In this document: piece after piece, positions 35,801 to 46,508 of the stretch
How the letters are laid out: each line of letters starts with the position of its first letter
How positions within the stretch are numbered: position 1 is the first letter of the stretch
DNA from: Nelumbo lutea
Lineage: Eukaryota > Streptophyta > Magnoliopsida > Proteales > Nelumbonaceae
NCBI GenBank assembly: GCA_022828595.1
Contig: JAKGHH010000003.1
Coordinates: forward strand, 104,989,583 to 105,053,582
Reading direction: 5' to 3'
Length of the DNA: 64,000 bases
Program-made: the position numbers and the translations under genes
Notes under the pieces: model-generated
Told to the model about the DNA's origin: nothing
Seen by the model: only the letters and a program-made list of their open reading frames with translations
Databases searched by the model: none

Positions 35801-38800
35801 AGCTCAGGAGCCTACACTCAGCTTGAGAAGATTAGGTCCTCTACCTCTATGGGCTTTAGTAATTCTTTCAGCGCTTTTGCTAAAACAGGTATTGCTCTTG
35901 CTTGTCAGCCCTAATATCCTAACTCTTGGATTTTGGACTCTAGAGTTAGTTCTCACATGACTGGTATATTCTCCCACTTTACCTCTTATAAACTGGCTTC
36001 AAGGAAAGGTGATATCATTGTAGCTAATTGATCATAGATTCTAATTTTTGGTTTGGGTGAAGTTAAGCTCACTCATAATCTTTCAATGAGCTCTGTCCTT
36101 CATGTTCCACAATTGCACAAAACCCTTTTATTTGTTAGTTCCCTTACCAAATCCCATAACTATTAAGTGACCATTTCCCCTTCCATTTTGATTTTTAGGA
36201 CTTGAGCATGGGGAGGACGATTAGAACTAGGCATGAAGCTGATGGAGTTTATCTTTTTGATCATGTTCATGAGCAAGGATTATTGTGCTAGATTGAGTTA
36301 CGTAAAATGGGAATCTAAGTCTTTTAAAACTGTGGCACCGTTAACTTGGTCATATGTTTTTTAAGTCTATTAAGTTTTTGTTTTCGAACTTGTGTCAATC
36401 TGTGCCCAATTCAAGTCTACAATGTGAAATTTGTCATCTCTTAAAGAAATGTAGAACTACATATTATGCAAGTAACAGAAAAAGTGATGTTGCTTTTAAT
36501 TTGATACATACTAATGTTTGGGCCCCATATTCTTTCCCTTGCATGGGTGGCAACAAATACTTTATCTTGTTTATTGGTGATAACTTAAGATACACTTCGT
36601 TATATTTGATGAAGAGCAGAGATGAAATCCCCTCCATTATTCATTTTTTTTAAATGGTGGAAACACAATTTGAAAAGAACATCAAAATAATAAGGTTTGA
36701 CAATGTTAAGGAATGCTTTGAAAAGCATTTATGAAGCTTTCTTGAAGAAAAGGCATCAAAACTCATGTTTCCATACCCCTTGACTGAATGGTGTAGCAAA
36801 GAGAAAAATTAAACATGTGGTTGAAGTGGCCAATAGGGGTGAGCAAGAAAAATCGAAAAACCGAACCGAAAATCTGGTTAACCGGACTGGTCGATTTCGG
36901 TTTCAGTTTGGTATTTAAAAAAACCAAAGGTACCGGTCCGGTTTTGGTTAACCAATATAGAAAGCCAACAGTTAACCGAACCAATCGGTATACATATATT
37001 TCTATATATTTTATGTATATTATATATTATATATTATATATTATATATTTTCTACATATTGTAAATTAATAAATATGCATCATATATAAAATATATATTT
37101 ATAATATATAATATTATTTATTATTTAAATATAATATTTTATATATTTTTAGTTTTTTATTATATATATTTTATAATATATATTGTAAATATAAAAAAAA
37201 CCAAAAAACGACGAACCAAATCAATGGTTAACCGAACCAATTGATCGGTTAACTAGTCGGCTTTGGTTCGGTTTCGGTTACCAGTTTCCCAGAAATTGGT
37301 AATACCAATTCTGTTTAAAAAATAGGCCTATGGTTCAGTTAATTGAGCTGTGAGCACCCCTAGTGGCTAGGGGGCTACTTTTTCAGATGTATGTGCCCAC
37401 TCGCTTCTGGGGAGATGTTGTTGAAGCAATGATGCATCTCATTAGTAGGCTTCCTTAATGGATTCTACATCTTTAGTCCCCTCATCAACTTTTATTTCCT
37501 AATGAAGTAATGATCCCATTTTTTTTGCCTTCCTCTCCGAGTCTTTGGGTGTAGTTGTTTTGTTCATGATACGAGTCATTCTTGTCTCATACTTGATCCC
37601 AAATCCATTAAGTGCGTTTTTCTTGGTTATTCTCCAGTCCAAATGGGATACAGGTGCTTTGACTCCCACTCTAGTCGACGATATGTGTCCAAAGATGTTA
37701 CATTTCTTGAGTTTACTTTTTTTCTAACCACTTCGCCCTTCTTTTCAGGGGGAGAGTATCAATGAAGATCAAACTCTATTTTGTTTTCTTGTTCCTACCT
37801 CTATTGGATACTCTTGGTCCGTCTTCCCTTCTTCCTGCAATGGTAGTACTTTTGCTCCTCCTCCTCCTCCCCTTGTTCCTCAGCAACGACCTTGGTAGCA
37901 ATGGTTCTTCAAGCGCAGAAGAAGGATTGCTCCTGAGGTTGAAGGTCAACAACAATTTGATCACCCAACTCCAAGTAACCTTGAACTTGAATTTTCTATT
38001 CCTTCAGGTATTGAGCTTGATTGCTCTCAAGATGACCTTGACCTTCCCATTGCAATTTGAAAAGGAAAAATGAAGTGTACTATCTATATCATTACTAACT
38101 ATGTTTCTTATGATGTCCTATCACATTCATACTATGCCTATATGTCTGCCATTTCTACTATTTCTATTCCTCACAATGGAAGGATACTGTGAACCAAGAA
38201 ATGGAGGTCCTCATAAAGAACCAAAATTGGGAGATTGTCCCTCTCCTTGAAGGTAAGGTCTGAATGGGTTGCAAGTGGGTGTATATAGTTAAACATTGAG
38301 CTGATGGCTCAATGAGAAGATAAAAAGCTAGGTTGGTGGTAGAAGGGTATACCCAAACATATGGGATTGATTATTAGGAGCCTTTTGCACCCGTGGCTGG
38401 GTAAGATGAACTCCATTCGAGTGTATTTGTGGCCTTTGTACCAGATGGATGTGAAGAATGCCTTCTTCAATGGAGATCTTCAAGAAGAGGTCTACATGGA
38501 TCTTCCCTGGGGAGTAAGCTTCCATGATAGTGAGGGGAAGGTTTGTCATCTAAAAAAAAATCCTTTCATGGGCTCAAGCAATCTCCTAGGGCTTGGTTTG
38601 GTAAATTTAGAAAAGCTATTCTTAAAATGGGGTTCACTTAATCACAGGTAGATCATACTCCTTTTATAAGAAGGATTAATGGCCTAGTAACTCATTTTGT
38701 AGTGTATGCTGATGATATTGTTGTCATTAGAGATGATAACTCTGGAATTGTTCAGCAGAAGTCTTTCCCTCTGGATGTTGTGCATGGCAGGGCATTCTTA

Positions 38801-39685
38801 AGCACCTCTCTATCAACTTAGAAGTGAGGAAACAGGGTGTGGATTGGGAATATAGATTTTGTAAGGTTTGTATTCTTCACTTTGAACTTCCTCATACAAC
38901 ATGGCTGTATTTTTGGGGTTACAGACTTATAGTGGAAGGGATGAAGAGTGTTTCTAGATGGTGACCTATGTGGTTCTACTGCCTAAACTTTAGGAGATAT
39001 TTCAGTGATCTTATGGAAAAGATCTAGAAAATGCATGTTTCTTTTAGCAAAACAATCCACAGCTCAGTTGTGCCTACCTCTTAAGGATTCAGTTTCATTT
39101 CCTTGAATACTTTTGGACAACATGCATGACCTTTTAAATGTTATGGTAAGGACTAAAGAGTATCATATGCTATTGAATTTCATACTGTTTGTAATATGTT
39201 GGAGTATTTGGATGACAGGAGAATAATATGCACAGTTTGAAGGAAAGAATTTGTCCAAGTCTTTAAGTATAGGAAGGATATATAATCTTTTTTATACTCA
39301 TCCATTTCCTATTTGGTGGGTTTCACAATTTGAATTCAACAATCTTTTGTCATGACCATAATGATATTAATTATTTTGGATTCTTCATCTACTGAGTAGG
39401 TGTATGGCTGTATGCATGTTTCATATTGGATAGACCATGCTATCCTTTTTTTTATTGGTATAGGGCTCCTTGGTGAGAAAAATAAATATTTCCTTATGTA
39501 ACTCTTTATTACATGGTTCATGGCAGATGTGCTCTAGATTCAGAACTCATAAAATATGTTAGCGAAGCTTATCCAAAAGGTGCCTGCTCGGTATACTGCA
39601 CTAATGGAAAAGATGCAGAACCAGGGTCTAATTTTGAACTTACAGTGGTGATTTCTGCTGCTAGACACAGCCCACAGAATTTTTG
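26694..39685 (+). CDS. CPA: F-actin-capping protein subunit alpha (CPA), exons 1-5, gene continues right
   Basis: Five exons join in phase (26694-26811, 26894-27009, 27482-27571, 28536-28600, 39527-39685), all with GT-AG introns, to give 182 codons plus two bases without a stop. Hallmarks of the capping-protein alpha family are EIAKWFLLNSPSGEIQYVAKD, YNKTHMISLEMP, NEYLDPRTAQVAKVNHIKQ, DEELPSFYIEQFR, VSEAYPKG and SNFELTVVISAARHSPQNF. The protein pairs with a beta subunit, caps actin-filament barbed ends and controls filament growth at cell membranes and in the cytosol. The family is about 300 residues long, so about 120 C-terminal residues, including the actin-binding tentacle, lie beyond the window. 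The exons read cleanly, which suggests a live gene despite element-filled introns 4 (10.9 kb) and 5 (over 24 kb). Confidence 0.95.
26894..27009 (+). CDS. CPA: CPA exon 2
   Basis: Acceptor TTTTTTCAG/ACATTC, donor GGAGCT/GTAAGC. It encodes DIRSVLMDENVYNMAVSEAF through the conserved YNKTHMISLEMP stretch. Confidence 0.95.
27482..27571 (+). CDS. CPA: CPA exon 3
   Basis: Acceptor GCATTTAG/GTGATT, donor AAACAG/GTAAAT. Thirty codons carry the LDPRTAQVA signature of the alpha subunit. Confidence 0.95.
28536..28600 (+). CDS. CPA: CPA exon 4
   Basis: Acceptor TTAATTCAG/GCTTGT, donor TTTCG/GTATGT. It encodes ACTDVRPATDEELPSFYIEQ and ends inside an Arg codon completed 10.9 kb downstream. Confidence 0.94.
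28601..29342. other. CPA intron 4, part before Copia-A
   Basis: No complete element was seen. The stretch from TGTTGAGAATGTGTATTGTG (28740) has LTR-like composition but no confirmed second end. GGATATTGGAGTGCTG occurs twice (about 29253 and 29303), a short direct duplication. Confidence 0.5.
29343..29690 (-). repeat. Copia-A 3' LTR
   Basis: In element orientation it starts TGTAAAGAGACTGGGCC at 29690 and ends GATTCACATCT at 29343. It is nearly identical to the 5' LTR. Confidence 0.93.
29661..30519 (-). pseudogene. Copia-A RNase H
   Basis: The frame continues after the stop at 30522 as SKDGIFISQRKYVLDLL, then (30386-29976) MTRPDISYAVSVISQFMHSP, LEAFTDADWAGSIDDRRSTS (Asp-rich centre), SSAEAEYRAMAHGVSELLW and a stop or frameshift at about 29975. 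It then reads HINPVQHDRTKHIEVDRHFI and ends at the polypurine tract. The catalytic Asp and Glu residues of Copia RNase H are visible. Confidence 0.85.
30522..32642 (-). pseudogene. Copia-A integrase and RT
   Basis: The integrase (32642-about 31900) has the pre-integrase HHCC region (HFQFGHLSFSVLSHLF; CESCELAKHCRHSY), HPDVWGPYHMP (Asp), IFRSDDAKEYF (Asp) and SSCSYTPQQNRVAE (Glu). One TGA at about 32034 replaces the Trp of a VAEWKNRH motif. The RT has MGCKWVFTIKYHYDG, FDVKNAFLNGELHEEVYM, KSLYGLKQFPQAWF and catalytic YVDDLVVTGND at about 30640. The final stop at 30522 (GIEVA-stop) replaces an Arg codon. About five codon changes would account for nearly all damage in pol. Confidence 0.9.
32655..34035 (-). 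pseudogene. Copia-A gag and protease
   Basis: Gag starts MEAYGSEFKQ at 34035. It has a TAG at about 33916 (YLAWA-stop), the UBN2-type Gag region (WMQENYTVIGWLVNSM; LRQGEKSVVIYYSILKSLW; RNRVFEFLTGLNPEFD) and a stop at 33451. After a frameshift near 33390 follows a CCHC zinc knuckle (CEYCKKPRHTKDTCWKLHP), then the protease motif WIIDSGASDHMT at about 32920, intact. The frame ends at a premature stop at about 32652. Confidence 0.88.
34499..34846 (-). repeat. Copia-A 5' LTR
   Basis: It starts at 34846 and ends at 34499, with the primer-binding site TGGTATCAGAGC following directly at 34498-34487. It shares the whole 3' LTR sequence with few substitutions. Confidence 0.93.
34855..38790 (+). mobile_element. 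Old, eroded Copia remnant (Copia-E) in CPA intron 4
   Basis: Broken plus-strand pieces in element order are: gag (VKLDGTNFLELSQSAKLTI, about 34930; FHFLAGLNVE, about 35390), a zinc knuckle (EYCKKSKHTKD, about 35625), a degraded protease (WILDSRVSSHMTG, about 35930, where DSGAS became DSRVS), pre-integrase and integrase (CEICHLLKKCRTTYY; GGNKYFILFIGDNLRYTSLYLMKSRDE, 36430-36640), RT linker (LRVFGCSCFVHDTSH; KCVFLGYSPVQMGYRCF), RT (QMDVKNAFFNGDLQEEVYMD; YADDIVVI at 38705). No LTRs, primer site or RNase H were found. Stops and frameshifts are dense, so it is much older than Copia-A. Confidence 0.85.
36833..37361. mobile_element. hAT-like element inside Copia-E
   Basis: It begins ATAGGGGTGAGCA and ends TGAGCACCCCT, with GGTTAACCGAACC-type motifs at both ends and a TATATATT-rich core. 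It splits the Copia-E codons for HVVEVA, and flanks AGTGGCCA (36825-36832) and AGTGGCTA (37362-37369) fit an 8-bp hAT duplication with one change. It is related in build to 21732-22097. Confidence 0.75.
38791..39526. other. CPA intron 4, last part, nothing recognised
   Basis: AT-rich intron sequence leading to the exon 5 acceptor. No element or RNA gene was seen. Confidence 0.6.
39527..39685 (+). CDS. CPA: CPA exon 5
   Basis: Acceptor TTCATGGCAG/ATGTGC, donor TTTTG/GTGTGT. It encodes CALDSELIKYVSEAYPKG and the conserved ELTVVISAARHSPQNF, ending two bases into the next codon. The following exon (homologues continue Cys-Asn-Gly-Ser-Trp) was not found before 64000. Confidence 0.94.
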
Positions 39686-40223
39686 GTGTGTTATTTTATA
39701 AACTGCTGTAATGAATTCTACTGGTTCTTTTTCTCCTTATTTCTGGAAAGTTTTCATCTGGTGCAATAATTTGTTATAGTTTAGCATCATTTATCTTATC
39801 TTGTGCAATTCTTTTAGTATGAAGATCAAATGTAAGCCTTATGTTATAACTTTTTATTAGTTGTAATGACATGAAGATTCAGTGGCTCAAGTGTACATTA
39901 GGGAACTTTTATTAAGTGAATGAATGTACCAAGCATTTTAGTTTTATGGTATGATGTCTATCCATATTAATCACCATCGGTATGCATGTTTCTAAAGGTC
40001 CTCCCAACTGGGGATGGGGCTGCAAAATGCTAATGAACACATGGTTCAGTGATGAATACTTCATCTTATAAGAATTGTTTTTTAATATCTAGTTTATCTT
40101 TTAAGCATAAAAACAAGGAGTGCAGTACAGTATAATTGCCATGGAAATTTATAATATACTGTATGTTGTAGCAAATAAATGCTTGAATGTCAGGATACGT
40201 GTGATAGATATATTACTATTTAA
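39686..40223. other. CPA intron 5, part before the LINE
   Basis: Intron sequence with no recognised element. It ends at the 17-bp target site of the LINE at 40224-40240. Confidence 0.6.
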
Positions 40224-40240
40224 CTAGCATGTGTATCAGG
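40224..40240 (+). repeat. LINE-b target-site duplication, left copy
   Basis: CTAGCATGTGTATCAGG, 17 bp, repeated with one change (T to C) at 61526-61542 after the poly(A). Confidence 0.92.
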
Positions 40241-42153
40241 GAAGCAAACAAAGGGATGGTGCTGTTAGAAGGATTGGGGGTGATTGAAGGGTTCAAGGAG
40301 TTTGTGGAAGGTGCAAGTAACAAGGGCAAACAAAATAGCTGGAAAGAGTTTCTCTCTCAGAAACTGGAAGAAGATTTGTAGTAGAATGTAAGAGAAATTC
40401 TGAAGGCTTTTTCATATCTTTGACAGAATTTTTTGGCAAGGGTAGGAAGCAGATGGTCTGTTTCCCAGAGGGAAGGAAACATCAGGGCTGGAAGGAAGTT
40501 CACGGGGTATTATGTGAACTGATGCAATGGTTGGGTGCTAAAAGAGAAGGAAACTGAAAAGAAAAAAAGGAAGATAAACAGTTCTACTAGCCAGGAGAGA
40601 AATAATAAGCAAGAGGCTCTTATAGTAACAGCTGGAGCAGGTAAACACAGAATGGGAGCAAATCTAGAGAGAGAAGATTAGGAAAGTAAACTGATAGTTA
40701 AAGCATCAGCTTGGATTGTAGATTGGAGGAAAGTTGCAGATTTGTTAACAGCAAGTTTGAAGTTGAAGAGTATGTTTATCTTAACCCCTTTTGAGAAAGA
40801 TAAGGCACTGCTGGACTTGCTTGAGAATAGAGTAGAAGCTGAGGCTTTAAATATCCAAGCTGAACTTGGGAATTTCACAATATCAAGATGGTGTCCAGGG
40901 TCAAACTCCAAAGATTTCTTTGTTGAAGATGGGGTGCTGGTGCGACTCTTAGGCCTTCCTTTTCACTTGTAGAAGCAAGCAGCTGCTGAAGCCATTGCTC
41001 TGATGTGTGGAGGATCACTAGGAGCTGTTTTCTAGGGAGACCTCTACTCAGCTTCCATTTTACTAAATGGAGTAAAACCTGAGGAGATATCTCAGAAGAT
41101 AGAGGTGCGAGTTGAAGGGCAGTTTTACTCAGTTTGGCTGGCTTCATCCATTGAAGCTGTGCTATGGAAAGAGGCTCGTAGGGAGGGAGATGAGAAGGTT
41201 GAAGAAGAAGAATTGCGTGACAAAAAAGGATTGGATGGTTCAAATAAAAATAGCACTTTCACTAAAATGGAAAAACAAATGTTGGAGAAACAAAAAGGTA
41301 GTATTCAGGGGGAAGGTATTATGCATGCAGAAGAAGAAAACAGTCTGGAGGGTGGCCGGACTTTTGCACAGGTTGTAGCTGGTGCCAATATGGCACTTTT
41401 AAACAAGGAGAAGGTGTCGACTCAGGGAAGAACTGAACCCGGGCATGATAAAAGCAAACCGGGCAATGGGCTGAACTTGCGTGACTATTAAAAGTCATGT
41501 GGAGCTGCAGGTCGTTAAAACTGGGCCAAGTAATAAGCAAAAGCCCATTTTCTCTTTTGGGCTAGGTAATAAGCAAGGGGCCCATGAAAGCTCGCTGGGA
41601 AGAATCTTAAAAGAGTCACGTGAGCAACTTAAAACTCACGTGTTTGATCGGGGGGAGCTTTGCTAGACGAGACAGTTTGTCTATCATCGTCGTCCTCTCG
41701 CCCTTCTGTTGGCTGCCGCTCCTCGGGAGAGAAATCGACTGGTAGCTGCTCGCTACAGCGGACTCCAGTCAAGATACATTCGAAGATCTCGCTTGACAGA
41801 CGAAATCCGAGGTGTGTAAAGCAGAAGGACCTGCCTGTTTTAGAAGAGGGGGACTGGTCAGATGTGGAATCCAGTGAAGGTACTGATATGGAGGACACAG
41901 ATAGTCTGGGTAGTGTTGATCTACAAGACAAAGGGGTTCTTTCTGGAGGATAACAGCCTCAATACGGAAATTCTCTTTCTAGAGGAAAATACTTTTGGTG
42001 GAGGCGAGGTTGGCACAAGTAGAAAGGCTGAAACGTTGGCTACAAATGTTGTGCAAGCTACACCTTCCTTAATTGAAGGAGCTAATCATAGAGAACAGTA
42101 CTGTACGGGGATTGGCTCAGAGAGACAGGACCCCCTATCTTATGTGAAGGTAG
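40241..42153 (+). pseudogene. LINE-b ORF1, part before the Copia insertion
   Basis: Translations in shifting frames show VCFPEGRKHQGWKEV (about 40457), then IVKASAWIVDWRKVADLL, ISRWCPGSNSKDFFVED, VLVRLLGLPFHL and KIEVRVEGQFYSVWL. These match DUF4283-type ORF1 of plant L1s, where GLPFHLW and EVGGxxG motifs are typical. A charged region (41105-41491) follows with GRTFAQVVAGAN, similar to GPSFANVVKRN in LINE-a, then an acidic Ser-rich part to DPLSYVKV, where Copia-C enters. ORF1p would coat LINE RNA. Stops at about 40370, 40970, 41033 and 41490 make it dead. Confidence 0.78.
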
Positions 42154-44102
42154 TGAAAGAATGGTAAGATCCATCATATGGACGCCAAAAGGGTGCGGAA
42201 TGGGTGGGCGAATTTCAAAAAAATTTCTTGCCTTTCTGGGAATCATATTCCCTAAAATTAGAATACAGTATTCAAGGATCTGACTTGAACCAAAACCAAA
42301 CCAGATTTCAACCAAAAGAGAAGGAAAGGGATATACATGATCCAGAGAAACAGTATCTCCCAATGTCGGTGTTCACGCCCAAAGAAACTCCCAAAAACTG
42401 CTCCCACTGAAGATGACACAGTGATAATGAAGCAAAACCAGCAGTGTTCGTCCTACGAACCAGGTCCTTTTGAAGAACTCGATGGAAGCAATGGGCACCA
42501 CACACGATCAACCTTTCAGCAAGGATTGATATCAAGAACCTTTCTTGATTTTTCCCTCACAGAGAAAACGAACTGGCAGTAGATGGCGACGGATGCTGGA
42601 GGAGAGGGCTAGAGCAGAAGGTGGCGAATAGGTTTCTTCTCTCTAGGGTTTTCTCTGAGATCCTATCTCAAGATGCAGTGTGTTTTGCGAATACCCCTAA
42701 GGTTCGAGTTCTTGTAATTCAAAAATTAGGGTTTCTTCTCTTTTCTTAGTGATTAAGAAACCTCCTAATTTCATCAGGAGTTATCCTAATCCAAATCTGT
42801 ATTTGGATAAGGAGTCTTCTTAATCCTATCTGCAGATTAAATCAGCCCACTCCTGATCTTATCAGGAGGTTACCAGATTCAAATTCTAATTTGAATTTGG
42901 TCTCCATGAGTGGATAGGGTTAAGACCCAATCCTTTTGGCTTGACCTAACCTCATATCCACCCCTTTAAGTGACTGATCAAATCGGCTTAGTTCGAAATG
43001 GGCTTTAGGCCCAATATGCATCAAGTGCTCAATAGGCTTCCAAACTGCTGCTTAGTTGGGATTTTTTGTATGGCATGGGACCCAAGCATTGATCTACACA
43101 TCGGCCACATGGGTTCGGCCCAACCTCTGTTACAAGGCCTAGCCGAATTCACTGGAAAGCCCAGTGAACCCCCTGAGCCCATCACATGGAATCTATGGGC
43201 CCAACACTTACACTAAGTGGTCCCTGGGCCAAGCCATCTTATAAAAACCCAGGAACTATGGGAAAATGCAAGATTAGCCCATCAGGTATAACCCTAAATG
43301 GCCTTAACTTAACCTCTCAGCCCATAATGATCCAAAACACTGCCCGACAAGAGAGGACCTCTCCCTCAACTACAAGGCATAGTGTTGCACTCTCCTCTTG
43401 GACGGACCCCGGGGATTAAAACCTTTTTGCAAACGAGTTGAAACCGTACATATATATTATATCATTATAAATATATTTTGCAAAACAAAATTCCAACGGT
43501 TGAAATCGACTGCCGACAATTTTTGGTTTCCATCAGAGAGAGTGCATCCCCAATCATTACCCTTGTTCGACAAAGGGGCTGATCCTGTCACTATGATCAC
43601 CCACTTAGATGGGTTAATGAACCATCCCAACATACCCAGGTTTTGACCCCCTCTAAGGATCTCACTGATTGGCATACCAAAGATAGCCCAATCCACCACT
43701 TAGTGCAGTATCATAATCGAGTCTAGGGATCAGGTGTAACTTTCCAGTTTTGCCCACTCATCACCAAGGTCCAAGGCAATACTGGAAATCTGGTCCGGTT
43801 CAAGGTTTCATGTTGAGCCCTCACTGCATGTACCTCGGGTCTCACCCTGGCGGCTGAGACAAGCCTCCCCAACCAACTTGGCGGCACATCAGTGTCAGCC
43901 TTATCAGGATAGGTCAACCCAGACCGACCCACTGGCTGTGAACATTTTAAACTAACACGAGTCTCAATAGGTGTCCAGTTTAAGGGTCTTACACAGAAAC
44001 ATACCACACAACATGAATCAAACATGCACTTTATTCATTTACACTAAATGTCTAAAGTACATCAAAACTAATTGGAGTTAAGGGCATAGAAACTATCTAA
44101 CA
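42154..44102 (-). repeat. Copia-C 3' LTR
   Basis: In element orientation it begins TGTTAGATAGTTTCTATGCCC at 44102 and ends CCATTCTTTCA at 42154. The polypurine tract AAGTGGGAGC precedes it. It aligns along its whole length with 54573-56525 with scattered changes and a few small indels. Confidence 0.93.
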
Positions 44103-44116
44103 GCTCCCACTTGCAC

Positions 44117-44721
44117 TTAGGTCCAATCTGGTACAAGCCGGAGTCCCATGCTTTCCACGTGTTTCTCAAAGACTTTCTGTGTGAGTGGTTTAGTCAATGG
44201 GTCTGCCACATTATCCACTGATGCTACCCTCTGAATCAGGACGTCCGCTCTACCAACAATCTCCCGCAGTACATGGTACTTCCTCTCGATGTGCTTTGAC
44301 TTCGAGTGGGCTCGAGGCTCCTTAGCCTGGGCGGTCGCTCCATTGTTGTCACACAACAACGGGATGGGTGATGTGCTGGACGAAACCACTCCTAATTCGT
44401 GAATGAACTTTTTCATCCACACGGCTTCTTTGGCAGCTTCACTTGCGGCAATGTACTCGGCTTCGGTCGTGGAGTCTACCGTGGACCCCTGTTTGTGCAG
44501 CAAATAGCACACGATCCTATCGTGAAAACATACCCAGATGTAGACTTTCTATCATCTGGGTCCGACTGGAAATCGACATCAGTATACCCTTGGGTTTGTA
44601 GTGAACTACCACCGAATACCAGACAAAACTCTTTTGTACTTCGAAGGTATTTGAGTATGTTTTTCACAGCAGTCCAATGCTCCTGCCTTGGGTTGGCTTG
44701 GAACCTGCTTACCACACTCAC
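44117..44721 (-). pseudogene. Copia-C RNase H
   Basis: Two overlapping frames (44721-44476 and 44512-44117) contain WTAVKNILKYLRSTKEF, GYTDVDFQSDPDDRKSTSG, STVDSTTEAEYIAASEAAKE, LLCDNNGATAQAKEP and HIERKYHVLREIV, ending with a stop before the polypurine tract. The acidic catalytic residues are present. A frameshift within the SWRSKKQ-equivalent region and a TAG at the TRPDIA boundary separate it from the RT frame. Confidence 0.85.
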
Positions 44722-44724
44722 CGC

Positions 44725-46047
44725 CTAAGCAATGTCAGGGCGAGTGCACTGCATGGCATACATGATGCTCCCTACGACTGAGGCATAGGGAACGTCTTTC
44801 ATGCCCTCAATCTCCTCAGAAGTCTTGGGAGACATCTTCTTGGAGAGAGTGACTCCGTGCTTGAAATGAACGTTTCCCTTCTTGGAGTTCTCCATGCTGT
44901 ACCTTTTGACAATTTTGTCAATGTAAGTAGCTTGGGATAATCCTATTATCCGCTTCGATCTATCTCTATAGAGTCGAAGACCCAATATATAGGAGGCTTC
45001 TCCAAGATCTTTCATGGAGAATTGTTGCGAAAGCCACACCTTGACCGAAGTCAACATTCCTACATCATTCCCAATGGGTAGGATATTGTCCACATACAAC
45101 ACCAAGAAGGTAATCTTATCCCCACTGGACTTCCTGTAAACATAGGGCTCATCCGGATTTTGCTCAAAGTCAAACGATTTGACGGCAGAGTCAAAACAGA
45201 TGTTCCATCTCCTAGAAGCTTGCTTATGTCCATATATGGATCTATTAAGTTTACATACCATGTGTTCTTGACCAACAACAATGAAGCCTTGCGGCTGTTG
45301 CATGTAGATATCTTCACTAAGATCTCCATTCAGGAACGTGGTTTTGACATCCATTTGCCAAATCTCGTAGTCATGGTATGCTGTTATAGCTAGCAGGATC
45401 CTAATGGATTTAAGCATGGCCACGGGCGAAAAGGTTTCCTCATAGTCGATGTCCTCTTTCTGAGTATACCCTTTCGCCACCAAATGAACTTTGTAGGTCT
45501 CAATCTTGGCATCGGGGCCCTTCTTCCTCTTATAGATCCATTTGCAACCAATTGCATTTACCCCAGAGGGCGGGTCTACTAGAGTCCAGATTCCATTGGC
45601 TTCCACCGAGTCCATCTTGGCTCTCATGGCCTCCACCCACTTTTGGGAATCTATGTCCAACATAGCTTCTGCATAAGTCACGGGATCCTCCTCACTAGTC
45701 AAGGCTTCCACCAGGTAACTATCCTGGTCATAACCATAACGGACTGGTGGCCTGGATACCCGGGTGGATCTTCTAGGTTGGTCACTACCTGGAAATTGTG
45801 GGACACCTCCCACTGCTCCTGAGCTCTCCTCATCAAGAACTATTTCTTGACGATGGGTGTCTAGGATGTAATCGGTCTCTAAGAACTGGGCATTTCGACT
45901 GCAGAACACTTTCTGCTCACTTGGGTCATAGAATAGATAACCCACCGAATCCTTTGGGTAGTCTACAAATTGGCAATGACTGGTCTTGGATTCCAATTTG
46001 TCCGCACTCGTTCTTTTGACGTGCGCAGGACAACCCCAAGTCTTCAA
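44725..46047 (-). pseudogene. Copia-C integrase end and RT with mutated YVDD
   Basis: A 440-codon open stretch starts in the integrase C-terminal region (TWGCPAHVKR) and runs through the linker to the RT: NAIGCKWIYKRKKGPDAKI, QMDVKTTFLNGDLSEDIYM, YGHKQASRRWNICFD and LVLYVDNILPIGND. The catalytic YVDD is YVDN here, so one of the two metal-binding Asp residues is lost, although the first Asp (MDVK) is kept. The frame ends at TRPDIA-stop. This is the longest intact frame of Copia-C, but the enzyme would be expected to be dead. Confidence 0.88.
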
Positions 46048-46050
46048 GTG

Positions 46051-46485
46051 TCAGACACTTGGTTTCTTTCCGGTCCAAAGTTCATATGGAGTTTTTGGAA
46101 ATGATTTGGTTGGAACCCGATTCAACACGTAGATAGCAGTCTCTAATGCATATCCCCAAAATGATGTGGGTAATTCTGAGCGTGTGAGAAGTGACCGGAC
46201 CATGTTTAACAAGGTTCTATTCCTCCTCTCTGAAACATCATTATGCTGTGGTGTAGCAGGAGGAGCTAACTGTGATATTATCCCGTTGGCCTTCAAGTAG
46301 TCCCTGAATTCATCAGAGAGATACTCGCCACCTCGATCTGATCGAAGGGCCTTAATTTCTCTCCCTAATTGTTTCTCGACTTCTTGTCTGAACTCCTTGA
46401 ACTTTTCAAAGGATTTGGACTTCTGTCTCATTAGGTACATGTAACTATACTGTGAGTAATCATCGGTGAAGGTGATGAAATACAC
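46051..46485 (-). pseudogene. Copia-C integrase core
   Basis: It reads [35 protein letters not shown] (second Asp), [20 protein letters not shown] (Glu) and [20 protein letters not shown]. The stretch that should carry the first catalytic Asp (HSDVCGP-like, just before [10 protein letters not shown]) is missing, replaced by a short repeat of the preceding GKMTKRP segment (about 46500-46570). A stop follows at 46051. Confidence 0.85.
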
Positions 46486-46508
46486 GTGTTGGTTACGAGT
46501 CCTAACAC

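Noticed and set aside
37762..38073. Leu-rich frame that could be read as a membrane protein
   Set aside because: It lies in the low-complexity linker between integrase and RT of Copia-E, in a shifted frame.
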